A program made the position numbers and the translations under genes. From Bradyrhizobium macuxiense (GTDB taxonomy: Bacteria; Pseudomonadota; Alphaproteobacteria; Rhizobiales; Xanthobacteraceae), in NCBI RefSeq assembly GCF_007993935.1, contig NZ_VITY01000024.1, forward strand, positions 1-64,000: 64,000 nucleotides of DNA. Direction: 5' to 3'. The notes under the pieces are model-generated. The model made no database searches and was not told the DNA's origin. It saw only the letters and a list, made by a program, of their open reading frames with translations. Positions 49,808 to 58,767 of the stretch are shown piece by piece. The number at the start of each line of letters is the position of its first letter. Position 1 is the stretch's first letter.

Positions 49808-50140
49808 TCACGCGACGGTCTTCGCCCGCTCGGTGATCAGCACAGCAAACCCCTCGAACTTCGGGTGGCCGAGATAGAGGCTGCCGCCGGTCTCGTTGCC
49901 GGCGCGCGAATGGGCGCGGCGGAACGCATCCGACCTGGTCCAGTCCTCGAACGCGGTCTTGCTGGCCCACACTGTATGGGTCGCATACAGCGTGTGGTCC
50001 TCGGCCTCGGGACCCCTGACCAGTTGAAATTCGATGAAGCCCGGAACCTCGCTGAGATAGGAATCGCGCGTGTTCCAGACCGTCTCGAACGCCTGCTCCT
50101 TGCCCCTGATCACCTGAAACCGGTTCATTGCGATGAACAT
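49808..50140 (-). CDS. IsdG/HmuQ-like heme-degrading monooxygenase (110 aa)
   Basis: Small dimeric alpha+beta-barrel (ABM fold) protein. The catalytic residues of IsdG (Asn7, Trp67, His77) have matches here: Asn6 in MFIAMNRF, Trp67 in FEDWTRSD and His77 in FRRAHSRAG. VPGFIEFQLVRGPEAEDHTLYATHTVW matches the Bradyrhizobium HmuQ/HmuD type. It cleaves heme to release iron, using an external reductant. ATG at 50140 has GGAG ten bases upstream. It stands alone, with no hmu uptake genes in this window. I do not see a clear Irr/ICE element upstream. Confidence 0.85.
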   Translation of the reverse strand: MFIAMNRFQVIRGKEQAFETVWNTRDSYLSEVPGFIEFQLVRGPEAEDHTLYATHTVWASKTAFEDWTRSDAFRRAHSRAGNETGGSLYLGHPKFEGFAVLITERAKTVA

Positions 50141-50395
50141 GAAAACCTTCTCCTGTTTGGCGGCGGATGCCCGCCGGCGCCCCTGCCGGTTGATCTCATT
50201 GATATCATAAACGAGGGGCCGCGCCGGGGGCAGCAGCTTCGGTGAAGGCGGAGACAGGGTCGGGCGCGACGGATCGAGGCGACCTAACGCCGCAAGCCTT
50301 ATCCCGCCGCAACACGCCGGATTCACAAAACTGTCAGCCGGCTGTAACGGGCGCCTCGGAGAACACCGCATCGTTTATCGTTTGGGAGATCAACC

Positions 50396-51748
50396 ATGCG
50401 CCTGTCCCTGCTCTGTTCCGTCGCCTCGATCCTGCTCGCCACATCGGCGTTCGCGCAGAGCGAGGGCGAATTTCCGGCGACGCTGGCAGGACACGCCGTG
50501 ATGCCGGCGGAGAGCTTCATCGATGCTCCAGCCGATGCGCCGGCAGACCTCAAGACCTCGGGCAAGTACACCACCGGCAAGCGCGTCGATGCGATCGGCA
50601 CCGTGATGGGCAAGTCCTATGAGCGGCCGACCGGCGTGTCGCTGCCGTTCAAGGGCCAGCCGCTGCAGGGCCATTCCGGCATCAAGATGATGCCCGACGG
50701 CACGTTCTGGGTGATCACCGACAACGGCATGGGCTCGCGCTACAACTCGGCGGACTCGATGTTGTATCTGAACCGCTACAAGATGGACTGGACGGGCGGC
50801 AAGATCGAACGCCAGGAGACCGTGTTCCTGCACGATCCCGACAAGAAGGTGCCGTTCCGCATCGTGCATGAGGACACCGCCAAGCGTTACCTCACCGGCG
50901 CCGACTTCGACACTGAAGGCTTCCAGATCATCAACGACACGTTCTGGATCGGCGACGAGTTCGGGCCCTATATCCTGAAGGCCGACAAGACCGGCAAGAT
51001 CCTCGCCGTGTTCGAGACGGTCGCCGACGGCAAACCGGTGCGTTCGCCGGATCACTGGGCGGTGCAGTCACCCGGCGCGCCCGGTGCCTCCTACACCAAC
51101 GTCAATCTGCGCCGCTCCAAGGGCTATGAGGGCTTCGCCTCCTCCAAGGACGGCAAATTCCTGTACGGCCTGCTCGAAGGGCCGCTGTGGGATGCCGACA
51201 AGAAGGATTGGGAGAAGGTCGACGGCAAGGAAGCCTCGCGCATCCTCGAATTCGACGTCGCCACGGAGAAGTTCACCGGACGCTACTGGCAGTATGTGTT
51301 CGAGCAGAACGGCAATGCGATCGGCGACTTCAACATGATCGATCCGACCCAGGGCCTCGTGATCGAGCGCGACAATGGCGAGGGCACCGCCGACAAGGCC
51401 TGCCCGCAAGGCCAGCGCGGCGAGAACTGCTTCCCTGATCTCGCCAAGTTCAAGCGCGTCTACAAGATCGAACTCTCCGACGCCAATGTCGGCAAGCCGG
51501 TGCGCAAGATCGCCTATATCGACCTGATGAAGATCCGCGATCCGAACAAGAAGGCACGCAAGCCGCTCAACGACGGCGTCTACACCTTCCCGTTCTTCAC
51601 CATCGAGAATGTCGACCGGGTCGACGAGACCCACATCATCGTCGGCAACGACAACAACCTGCCGTTCTCCTCGAGCCGCGACCCGAACAAGGCCGATGAC
51701 GACGAGTTCGTGCTGCTCGAAGTCGGCGACTTCCTGAAGGCGAAGTAA
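50396..51748 (+). CDS. Exported phytase-like esterase-domain protein (450 aa)
   Basis: Secreted beta-propeller protein of the phytase-like/esterase-like family (PF13449). Sec signal peptide at residues 1-20 (LLCSVASILLATSAFAQ). Blocks in the mature part are GHSGIKMMPDGTFWVITDNGMGSRYNS, DTEGFQIINDTFWIGDEFGPYILKAD, GYEGFASSKDGKFLYGLLEGPLWD, RGENCFPDLAKFKRVYKIELSD and FTIENVDRVDETHIIVGNDNNLPFSSSR. Asp and Glu positions suggest metal-dependent phosphoesterase or esterase activity, though the substrate is not known. ATG at 50396 preceded by GGGAG. Single gene. Confidence 0.85.
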   Translation: MRLSLLCSVASILLATSAFAQSEGEFPATLAGHAVMPAESFIDAPADAPADLKTSGKYTTGKRVDAIGTVMGKSYERPTGVSLPFKGQPLQGHSGIKMMPDGTFWVITDNGMGSRYNSADSMLYLNRYKMDWTGGKIERQETVFLHDPDKKVPFRIVHEDTAKRYLTGADFDTEGFQIINDTFWIGDEFGPYILKADKTGKILAVFETVADGKPVRSPDHWAVQSPGAPGASYTNVNLRRSKGYEGFASSKDGKFLYGLLEGPLWDADKKDWEKVDGKEASRILEFDVATEKFTGRYWQYVFEQNGNAIGDFNMIDPTQGLVIERDNGEGTADKACPQGQRGENCFPDLAKFKRVYKIELSDANVGKPVRKIAYIDLMKIRDPNKKARKPLNDGVYTFPFFTIENVDRVDETHIIVGNDNNLPFSSSRDPNKADDDEFVLLEVGDFLKAK

Positions 51749-51772
51749 GGCTGTTGCTCGCGCTACACCCAA

Positions 51773-51880
51773 CAGTGTCGTCGCCCGGCTTGACCGGGCG
51801 ACCCGGTATTCCAGAGGCCTTCGGGTTCAACGGATAGGCCGCGGCGTACTGGATGCCCCCGCTCAAGGCGGGCATGACAG
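51773..51880. repeat. Palindromic intergenic repeat, family E
   Basis: Hairpin CGCCCGG-CTTGA-CCGGGCG at 51782-51800 and a mirrored GCCCCCGCTCAAGGCGGGC at 51855-51873, with a spacer of 54 bases. The ends (GTCGTCGCCC, GGGCATGAC) resemble the common Bradyrhizobium intergenic element. It lies between two genes on the plus strand. Confidence 0.6.
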
Positions 51881-52034
51881 CGAAATTTGCGGGAGCTGGG
51901 TCCGGTCCTCCTCGCACCGGCGAGCGCCCGTTCGTCAGATCAAGCCAATCCAAAGGTTGCTTTACAAATACACTTCTAGCACCGCGCTAGATGATGCTAG
52001 CCTCGGCCGATACTTGAATCGGTCGGGGCAAATC

Positions 52035-52478
52035 ATGCGAGAGAAATCCACGCTAACCTATATTGAGGCGCTGATCGCCGCGGGCTTCATTGCATATCTG
52101 ACCTGGGACCAAAGCTGGGGGCTTCCGCCGGGGCTCGTCGCCTTGCTTCTCGGCGCGATCGTCTACTTTGCTTACCTATGCTTGATGAGGCGACTGGTGA
52201 AATTTCATCAAAACACTTATGAGGTCGTGGCGACAATGTTGGCCGTTGCTTGGGGCGTGTTGGCTTATCTGGTAACCAGTGCGCTGCAGGCGGGGTTCGT
52301 CAATCAAATCCCCGCCTCCCTGCTCGCGCATCTATGGCCCTGGATCGCGGTGATCGCGGCTTTCATCGGGGCACTGGCCAGCAAGGTGCGCTTCATGGAC
52401 GATGTTCGCGAGTATGTCGTCGGCCGTCGCGCGCACTGGGACAACCAGCAATGGCTGGAGGAGGACGCGGGTTTCTAG
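52035..52478 (+). CDS. Small polytopic membrane protein (147 aa)
   Basis: Hydrophobic segments are visible at YIEALIAAGFIAYLTW, GLVALLLGAIVYFAYLCLM, VVATMLAVAWGVLAYLVTSAL and LWPWIAVIAAFIGALAS, with a polar C-terminus VREYVVGRRAHWDNQQWLEE. No family is recognised. ATG at 52035 has GGGGC upstream; a longer frame from 51957 has a less plausible leader. The gene is lower in G+C than its neighbours, which may indicate acquisition by transfer. Confidence 0.7.
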   Translation: MREKSTLTYIEALIAAGFIAYLTWDQSWGLPPGLVALLLGAIVYFAYLCLMRRLVKFHQNTYEVVATMLAVAWGVLAYLVTSALQAGFVNQIPASLLAHLWPWIAVIAAFIGALASKVRFMDDVREYVVGRRAHWDNQQWLEEDAGF

Positions 52479-52498
52479 CCGGCGTCCGCCGGCAAGCG

Positions 52499-53335
52499 TC
52501 ATTCCTTCTTTGTTCGATAATCCCCGAACGTGGTGTCGCGCTGGTCGAGCTGGGCCTTCACGCTACCGCCGTCGCGGCGGAAGCCGGCCATGTAAGCCCT
52601 GCTCGCCTCGGTCGTGAAGGCCAGCGCTTGGATCTCGGTGCCGGCGCGCATCGCGGCGCGGGCGCCCATGATCTCCATCGCGCGATGCACGCTGCGCTTG
52701 TTGAGCTGCTGCAGCTCGATCGGCACCTTCGCCGCGCGCTCGGCAAAGTCCAGCGTCTTCGCCTCGAGTTCAACGAGCGGAAACGACCGGGTCGCGTAAC
52801 CCCATTCGGCGGCCTCGTGTCCGGACATCGCATCGCCGGTCAGCATCAATTCCATGGCGCGGCGCATGCCGACCAGCCAAGGGTGATACTGCATGTCGGG
52901 CGGGCTCATCAGCCGCACCGGCGGGTAGCCGATCTGGGCATCGTCGGCGACATAGACCACATCGCAGGCGGTCGCGAGCTCGGTGCCGCCGGCGAGGCAA
53001 TAGCCGTGCACCTGCGCGATCACGGGCTTGGCGAGATCCCAGATCGAGAACCAGCCCTCGACGACATGGCGCGACCATTGGCCGGGGCCGGATGCCGAAT
53101 GATAGGGCTGGTCGACGCGGTTGTCGGCGGACAGGTCATAGCCCGCCGAGAAGCACGGCCCCGCGCCACGCAGGATCGAGATCGAAATCTCGGGATCGCG
53201 ATCGGCCTGCTCCAACACCTCGAAGATCTCGCCGCGCAGGCGGTTGTTGAGCGCGTTGCGCTTCTCGGGGCGGTTCAGCGTGATACGGCGGACGCGCGGA
53301 CGCGGATCATCGACGATGATGTGCTGGTAGCTCAT
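52499..53335 (-). CDS. Enoyl-CoA hydratase/isomerase family protein (278 aa)
   Basis: Crotonase-fold enzyme acting on CoA thioesters. The oxyanion-hole loops are PCFSAGYDLS (residues about 60-69) and HGYCLAGGTELATACDVVYVA. The usual catalytic Glu positions near TELATACDV and PPVRLMSPPDM should be compared with known family members, so whether it hydrates, isomerises or hydrolyses is open. N-terminus ITLNRPEKRNALNNRLRGEI is typical. GGAGG precedes the ATG at 53335. The gene stands alone; substrate unknown. Confidence 0.88.
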   Translation of the reverse strand: MSYQHIIVDDPRPRVRRITLNRPEKRNALNNRLRGEIFEVLEQADRDPEISISILRGAGPCFSAGYDLSADNRVDQPYHSASGPGQWSRHVVEGWFSIWDLAKPVIAQVHGYCLAGGTELATACDVVYVADDAQIGYPPVRLMSPPDMQYHPWLVGMRRAMELMLTGDAMSGHEAAEWGYATRSFPLVELEAKTLDFAERAAKVPIELQQLNKRSVHRAMEIMGARAAMRAGTEIQALAFTTEASRAYMAGFRRDGGSVKAQLDQRDTTFGDYRTKKE

Positions 53336-53418
53336 GGATCCTCCCGATCTCAGGCATTTTTGCCCTTGGCAAAGTGATGCCCGAGATCGAGAGTGAAGTC
53401 ACCGGCTGCCAGCGCAGG

Positions 53419-55086
53419 TCAGCCGGCCGGCACCATCACGACGCCCTTGTCCTTCGGCCAGCGCATCCGCCAGGCGAAATTGACGTCACGGACTTCGCCG
53501 GCCTTGGCCTCGAACGCCCATTCCAGCACGCCACGCTTGTCGCGCAAATTGGTGGTGGTCGCAGGCGTCGACGACGGCAGCATCTCGACGACGATGTCGT
53601 CGTTCTCGCTGACCGGGAGCTGATCCTGGATCGCGACCTTGATCGGGAAGTCGTGGCCGTTGCGAACCGTGGTCTTGAACGCGCGCTCGTCGGTCTTCGA
53701 CGTCGTCACGATCAGGCCCGCGGAGCCCTCGTTGCGCTTCACCACCGTGCGCTCGATCTTGACCTTGTCGTCGGCACCGAAGCCGAGCCGCACCGTCTCG
53801 TCCTTGGCGGCGGTGGCCATCCGGCTGCGGCCGACAAAGATGCCGTCGCGGTAGATCGAGACCTGCCCCGGCAGCAGCGGCGCGTCGTCGGCCTGCACGA
53901 AGCTCGCCTCCAGGAACGCGGTCGGATCGAGCACCGGGACGGCGCGAAGCGCTAGATCGGGGGTGATCGTCGCCGTCGCGATGCGCAAGCTCTTGGCGCC
54001 TTCATTGGCGGCAACGCTGACGCGGCCGGGGATTTTGAAGGTGGCCTGGAAGGCGCCGACCTCGGCTGTGGCATCCCGCTCCTCGGCCTGCTTGGACAGA
54101 TGCTGCTCCATCGGCGGCGCAGCCGGTGCGGGCATCAGCGCCGAGGGCTGTTGCACGCTGTCGAACGCTCGGCCCGCAGCCAACGGCCGCGGCGGCAGCG
54201 GATATCGCACGACCAGCGGATTGAGATCGGGCGCGTTGCCGCCGCGGGCGACGCGCACGGTGGAGACGACGAGCGCCACGTTCGACCAATCCTCGCCGGT
54301 CGACTGGGTGATCTCGGCACGGCGCACCAGTTCGATCGCCGGCTTGCGATCCTTTGCGCCGGTGTCGAGACGGGCGTCGTAAATCGGCATCCAGCGCGCA
54401 TTGCGCACCGCGTAGGTCACCCGCAATGTCGCGCGGGTCGCGGCGGCGGAGGCGAGCTCGATCCGCACCTCGAGCTTGCTCGGCGGCTTGGCGGCGCGAT
54501 CGGCGTCAAGCCGCGCGATCTCGCGATCGATGTCGCGCTGCTTGCGCGCGGCGTCGCGGATCGCATTGTCGGCGGTCGCGACCTCGCCCCCGACCGCCGA
54601 GAACGCGGCACGCCACTCGCTCACCGGACGCGCCTCGCCCTTCTCGCCGATGCCGACCGGCGAGGCCTCGGCAAAATGCTCGGCGAATTTGCGCCGTGCC
54701 TCGGCCGCGGTGATGATCCCCTGCAGATCCTCGCGCTGATCCCTGAGCGCCTCGATCCGCTTGTCGATGTCAGGCAAGTTGGCCGGCGGCACCGGGCGCG
54801 GCGGCCGCGCGTCGATGGCCCCGATCGTCAGCCGGTCGCCCGCCTCGCCTTCGACCCGCAGCGAGGTCGGATCGAGGCCCATCGGGAAATCCTTTGCGAC
54901 GAGCGTGTTGTCGCCGGCGGGCAGATCCAGCGTGATGACGCGGGTGACACTCGCGCCATCGGGATAGACGGTCACGGTGTCGACCTGCGACGCCGCGTCG
55001 AGATTGGCCGCATGCAGCGGCCCGGCAACCAGCGCTCCCGCCAGCACCAGGCTGGAGGTCACAAGACAATTCGCAATCTTTCGCAT
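53419..55086 (-). CDS. DUF4139/DUF4140 (MuiA-like) exported protein (555 aa)
   Basis: Mucoidy-inhibitor-A-like family. A Sec signal peptide (residues 1-26, SSLVLAGALVAGPLHAAN) is followed by an N-terminal DUF4140 domain (VDTVTVYPDGASVTRVITLDLPAGDNTLVAKDFP) and a coiled-coil region (ANLPDIDKRIEALRDQREDLQGII, RKQRDIDREIARLDADRA). Then comes the DUF4139 beta-domain (VTYAVRNARWMPIYDARLDTG, ITQSTGEDWSNVALVVST, LPGQVSIYRDGIFVG, VKRNEGSAG). Periplasmic; biological role unknown, possibly envelope or polysaccharide related. ATG at 55086 follows GGAGGG. Confidence 0.87.
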   Translation of the reverse strand: MRKIANCLVTSSLVLAGALVAGPLHAANLDAASQVDTVTVYPDGASVTRVITLDLPAGDNTLVAKDFPMGLDPTSLRVEGEAGDRLTIGAIDARPPRPVPPANLPDIDKRIEALRDQREDLQGIITAAEARRKFAEHFAEASPVGIGEKGEARPVSEWRAAFSAVGGEVATADNAIRDAARKQRDIDREIARLDADRAAKPPSKLEVRIELASAAATRATLRVTYAVRNARWMPIYDARLDTGAKDRKPAIELVRRAEITQSTGEDWSNVALVVSTVRVARGGNAPDLNPLVVRYPLPPRPLAAGRAFDSVQQPSALMPAPAAPPMEQHLSKQAEERDATAEVGAFQATFKIPGRVSVAANEGAKSLRIATATITPDLALRAVPVLDPTAFLEASFVQADDAPLLPGQVSIYRDGIFVGRSRMATAAKDETVRLGFGADDKVKIERTVVKRNEGSAGLIVTTSKTDERAFKTTVRNGHDFPIKVAIQDQLPVSENDDIVVEMLPSSTPATTTNLRDKRGVLEWAFEAKAGEVRDVNFAWRMRWPKDKGVVMVPAG

Positions 55087-55275
55087 CACACATCCCTCCG
55101 GGAAACATCGCATCGCGCGCGAGACGAACCGCGCGCCGGGCTCAAGGCGCGCCGTTTCTGGTGGTGAGACGCAGCGAGGAAGGGACTGGTTCGATTGAGG
55201 TTTCGGTGAGGTTTCCTTGCGGCGCGAGCATGGCGCCGCCGCGGCTGCCGGATGGCGCAGCGATGTTTTCGGGCG

Positions 55276-56709
55276 CTAGCGATCCGATCTGCGCCGGATG
55301 AACAGGTAATTCGGCACGAAGCCGGCAATGGTGATCGCGATCATGATCCACCAGCCGCGCTGGAATGCCGCGATCCTGTCAGCCATTGTGGCCGGCGTAG
55401 CCAGGATTGCCACAAAGATCGCGACGCCGATCGCCAGCGCCGCCTGCCGGATCATGTTGATGATGCCGGAGCCGGTTGCGAACGACGACGGCGGCAGCGA
55501 GCCGGCGCCGACGCCCATGAGGGTCGGAAAGGTCAACCCGACGCCGACACCCGTGAGCATCATGCCGACCACAAAAGCAGGCATGTTGGGGTCTGCACCA
55601 AGCAGCGTTGCCCAGATCAAGAGGCCGCCCGCGAACGACATGATGCCGGCGGATACGACGGCGGCCGCACCAAACCGCGCGATCAGGCGACCGGCGAACA
55701 ACAGAGACGTGAACGGGACAAGCAGCGGACCCGGCGCGATCGCAAGGCCGGTCTTCAGGGCCGACCACCCCCACACGGTCTGCTCCCACAACGCCACCGA
55801 CAACAGCATCGCGCCGAAAGCCGCGGAGTAAGGCGCCATGACCAGCGTCGCGCCGGTAAACGGCCTGACCGTAAACAGTGCGGGATCGACGAACGGGTTC
55901 TTCGAACGAAGACAGTGCCACGCGAAGGCGGCGAGCGAGAGGCCCGCGACGGCAAAGCCGAGCATGACGCCGCGCGAGCTCCATCCCCAGTCATTCGCCT
56001 TCACGATTCCGAATGTCAACGCACCGATGCCGGAAGTCACCAGCAGCGCCGCCCACCAGCTCGGACGCGGCACGTCGTGGCCGGGCACCTCGGGCAGTTT
56101 GAGCCAGCCGATGATCAGTGCGACGACGCCGATCGGGACATTGACGATGAAGATCCAGCGCCAGTCGAAAGTGACCAGCACGCCGCCTGCCAGCGGCCCG
56201 AGCGCGGCCGCAAGTCCGCCGATCGCCGTCCAGGTCCGGACCGCACCTGCCCGCTGGTCGGGCGGAAACGACGCCAGCAGCAGGCCGATCGAGGTCGGGG
56301 TCATCAACGCAGCACCGGCGGCCTGCGCGACGCGGGCCACGACCAGCAATTCGACGTTAGGCGCAAGCGCGCAGGCCGCCGACGCCGCCGTGAACAGCGC
56401 AACGCCGAGCAGAAAGCTCAGATTGCGGCTGTGGCGCTCCGCCAGACGGCCGAAAAACACTAACAGCGCCGCATAGCCGATTGCATAGCCGTTGAGGATC
56501 CAGGACAGATCCTCGAGCGAGGCGCCGCGGAATTCCTGCGCGATGTTCGGCAGCCCGACATTGACGATGAACAGGTCGAGATTTGCGAGGCAGATGCCGA
56601 CCGATACGATCGCGAGTACCTGACGCGGTGAGGCCGTTGCGACCCGAACCCGCGGCCGCGCGTCAGTTCGGATAGCCAGCCCGATCGTCTCCGCCTCGAT
56701 CTCCGACAT
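55276..56709 (-). CDS. MFS drug-efflux transporter, DHA2 (EmrB-like) type (477 aa)
   Basis: Fourteen-helix major facilitator exporter of the DHA2 subfamily. Landmarks are the motif LSWILNGYAIGYAALLVFFGRLAERHSRNLSFLLG (motif A region), ACALAPNVELLVVARVAQAAGAALMTPTSIGLL (motif B/C region), FDWRWIFIVNVPIGVVALIIG and the C-terminal half up to GWWIMIAITIAGFVPNYLFIRRRSDR. ATG at 56709 with GGAGG five bases upstream is preferred over 56721. It is divergent from a MarR gene with twin palindromes between, the classical layout of a regulated multidrug pump. Confidence 0.9.
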   Translation of the reverse strand: MSEIEAETIGLAIRTDARPRVRVATASPRQVLAIVSVGICLANLDLFIVNVGLPNIAQEFRGASLEDLSWILNGYAIGYAALLVFFGRLAERHSRNLSFLLGVALFTAASAACALAPNVELLVVARVAQAAGAALMTPTSIGLLLASFPPDQRAGAVRTWTAIGGLAAALGPLAGGVLVTFDWRWIFIVNVPIGVVALIIGWLKLPEVPGHDVPRPSWWAALLVTSGIGALTFGIVKANDWGWSSRGVMLGFAVAGLSLAAFAWHCLRSKNPFVDPALFTVRPFTGATLVMAPYSAAFGAMLLSVALWEQTVWGWSALKTGLAIAPGPLLVPFTSLLFAGRLIARFGAAAVVSAGIMSFAGGLLIWATLLGADPNMPAFVVGMMLTGVGVGLTFPTLMGVGAGSLPPSSFATGSGIINMIRQAALAIGVAIFVAILATPATMADRIAAFQRGWWIMIAITIAGFVPNYLFIRRRSDR

Positions 56710-56725
56710 CGCATCCTCCATATAT

Positions 56726-56762
56726 GTGCATATGCATCTATTGCTATTAGGTGCATATGCAT
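56726..56762. promoter_or_regulatory. Twin MarR-type operators
   Basis: GTGCATATGCAT occurs twice, at 56726-56737 and 56751-56762, exactly 25 bases apart. Each contains the perfect palindrome TGCATATGCA. The pair fills the gap between the divergent MFS gene (start 56709) and MarR gene (start 56791). Confidence 0.8.
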
Positions 56763-56790
56763 GTATATGTCAAGCGTGTTGGAGGCAGTG

Positions 56791-57249
56791 ATGGCGAAGA
56801 TGGAAACCAGCCGGTGCAATCTCACGGCGTTGCGCAAGGCGACGCGGCGCGTGTCGCAGCTATACGATCAAATCCTTGCGACATCAGGGCTGCGCGGCAC
56901 GCAACGGGCCATTCTGGTCTATGTCAAACGCTCGGGTGCACCGACGATGGGCGAGCTTGCCGCCGCCCTGGTGCTCGACCGCACCGCGCTGAACCACAAC
57001 CTCAAGCCGCTGGAGCGCGACGGCCTTTTGACCATCAACGTCGACAAGAATGACCGCCGCAGCCGGCTGGTGCGGCTGACCAAACGCGGCGAAGCGAGGC
57101 TCGATGAGTCGCGGGCCGCCTGGCTCGAGGCGCAGGAGCGCTTCGAGACGGCGTTTGGCGCCAGGCAGGCCGCAGATCTGAGGCAGACGCTCGAACTGGT
57201 CGCCGCGCTCGAATTCGGTGAGCGCGCGGCGGATCTGCCGGCGCCTTGA
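56791..57249 (+). CDS. MarR-family repressor (152 aa)
   Basis: Winged helix-turn-helix regulator. Helices and wing are visible: LRKATRRVSQLYDQILATSGLRGTQRAILVYVKRSGAPTMGELAAALVLDRTALNHNLKPLERDGLLTINVDKNDRRSRLVRLTKRG, with RSRLVRLTKRG as the wing end. Two ATGs further upstream (56761, 56767) lie inside the operator; the one at 56791 has GGAGG six bases ahead and gives a standard length. It very probably represses its own gene and the MFS exporter through the twin palindromes. Confidence 0.9.
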   Translation: MAKMETSRCNLTALRKATRRVSQLYDQILATSGLRGTQRAILVYVKRSGAPTMGELAAALVLDRTALNHNLKPLERDGLLTINVDKNDRRSRLVRLTKRGEARLDESRAAWLEAQERFETAFGARQAADLRQTLELVAALEFGERAADLPAP

Positions 57250-57262
57250 TCGACTTCAAATG

Positions 57263-57293
57263 AAAAGCGGCCCGGCGTCACCGCCGGACCGCT
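57263..57293 (-). terminator. Terminator of the thiolase gene
   Basis: AGCGG(C)CCGGCG / CGCCGG(A)CCGCT stem with a short loop, followed on the minus strand by TTTTC. It probably also serves the convergent MarR transcript. Confidence 0.7.
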
Positions 57294-57322
57294 CGTTCTC
57301 ATGCAATCAGTATCGATCGCGC

Positions 57323-58495
57323 TCAGCTGTAGATCTCGAACAGGCCTGCGCCGCCCTGACCACCGCCGATGCACATGGTCACGACGCCCCACTTGGCCTT
57401 GCGGCGGCGGCCTTCCTGCAAGAGGTGGCCGGTGAGCCGGGCGCCGGTCATGCCGAACGGATGACCGATCGCGATCGAGCCGCCGTTGACATTGTACTTC
57501 TCGGGATCGATGCCGAGCTGGTCGCGCGAATAGAGGCACTGGCTGGCGAACGCCTCGTTGAGCTCCCAGAGGTCGATGTCGTCGACCTTCAGGCCGTGGC
57601 GCTTGAGCAGCTTCGGCACGGCAAACACCGGACCGATGCCCATCTCGTCGGGCTCACAGCCGGCCGAGGCCCAGGCGACAAAGCGGCCGAGCGGGTTGAG
57701 GCCGCGCTTCTCGGCGTCCTTGGCTTCCATCAGCACCACGGCGGCGGCGCCGTCGGACAGCTGGCTGGCATTGCCGGCGGTGACGAACTTGCCCGGGCCC
57801 TTGACCGGCTCGAGCTTGGCAAGGCCTTCCAGCGTGGTCTCGGGGCGGTTGCACTCGTCGCGATCGACCACGTAGTCGACGATCGACTCGGCCTTGGTCG
57901 CCTTGTCGACCACCTTCATCTTGGTCTTCATGGGGACGATTTCGTCCTTGAACTTGTTGGCCTGCTGCGCGGCAGCCATGCGGCGCTGCGACTCCAGCGA
58001 ATACTCGTCCTGGTATTCACGGCTGAGCTTGTAGCGCTCGGCGACGATGTCGGCGGTGTCGATCATCGCCATGAAGATGTCGGGCGCGGTCTTGAGCAGA
58101 TCCGGATCGATCGATTCCTTCGGCGAGCCGCCGCCGGGAATCGAGATGCTCTCGACGCCGCCGGCGACGATGCAATCGGAGCCATCCGAACGAATGGAAT
58201 TGGCAGCCATCGCGATGGTCTGCAGGCCCGACGAGCAGAAGCGGTTCACGGAGACGCCCGCGGTCGACTTCGGCAGGCCGGCGAGCAGCGCGGCCTGGCG
58301 GCCGATGTTCGGCGCGCCATGCGCGCAATTGCCGAGATAGCAGTCCTCGACATAATCCTTGTCGACGCCGGCGCGATCGACCGCGTGCTTGATGGCGTGC
58401 GCGGCGAGCGACATCGGCGGGGTGATGTTGAATCCGCCACGGCCGGACTTCGCCAGGCCGGTGCGCGCGTAGGAAACGATTACGGCTTCACGCAT
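57323..58495 (-). CDS. Acetyl-CoA C-acyltransferase, thiolase family (390 aa)
   Basis: Condenses or cleaves acyl-CoA (beta-oxidation or biosynthesis). The nucleophilic Cys lies in NRFCSSGLQT (residue about 89), the His in SIAIGHPFGMTGARLTGHLL and the second Cys in MCIGGGQGGAGLFE. The substrate loops DEYSLESQRRMAAAQQANKF and DRDECNRPETTLEGLAKLEPV are standard. All thiolase residues are intact. It is not accompanied by hydratase or dehydrogenase genes, so FadA- versus AtoB-type function is uncertain. ATG at 58495. Confidence 0.9.
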   Translation of the reverse strand: MREAVIVSYARTGLAKSGRGGFNITPPMSLAAHAIKHAVDRAGVDKDYVEDCYLGNCAHGAPNIGRQAALLAGLPKSTAGVSVNRFCSSGLQTIAMAANSIRSDGSDCIVAGGVESISIPGGGSPKESIDPDLLKTAPDIFMAMIDTADIVAERYKLSREYQDEYSLESQRRMAAAQQANKFKDEIVPMKTKMKVVDKATKAESIVDYVVDRDECNRPETTLEGLAKLEPVKGPGKFVTAGNASQLSDGAAAVVLMEAKDAEKRGLNPLGRFVAWASAGCEPDEMGIGPVFAVPKLLKRHGLKVDDIDLWELNEAFASQCLYSRDQLGIDPEKYNVNGGSIAIGHPFGMTGARLTGHLLQEGRRRKAKWGVVTMCIGGGQGGAGLFEIYS

Positions 58496-58598
58496 TGTTT
58501 TCTCCCTCTGAGATGACGGTCATTGTGGCGCGTCGTGGCCCGTTCGTACACATTTTTCGTGCGGCGCAACAGCAATACCGGAGGCTCTGGAACGACAA

Positions 58599-58626
58599 AC
58601 GCCGCCTCCGGGGCCGGAGACGGCGT
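58599..58626 (-). terminator. Terminator of the serA gene
   Basis: Thirteen-base arms ACGCCG(C)CTCCGG / CCGGAG(A)CGGCGT with a two-base loop, followed on the minus strand by TTTGTCGTT. It lies about 125 bases after the serA stop. Confidence 0.65.
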
Positions 58627-58735
58627 CATGTTCCGCAGATCGGAATTTGTCTATGCTTGAACGGTATCTTCCCTCGTCATGCCCGGCACATCCCGGGCGA
58701 CGAAGAGCCGCTCAAACAGCGTTTGAAACGTCTTC

Positions 58736-58767
58736 TTAGAACGTCAGCGCCTTAGAACGTGAGCGCT
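58736..58767. repeat. 16-base tandem duplication at the serA stop
   Basis: TTAGAACGTCAGCGCC (58736-58751) is followed directly by TTAGAACGTGAGCGCT (58752-58767), 14 of 16 identical. The second copy holds the last codons and the stop of serA; the first is a decayed copy behind it. Confidence 0.75.
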
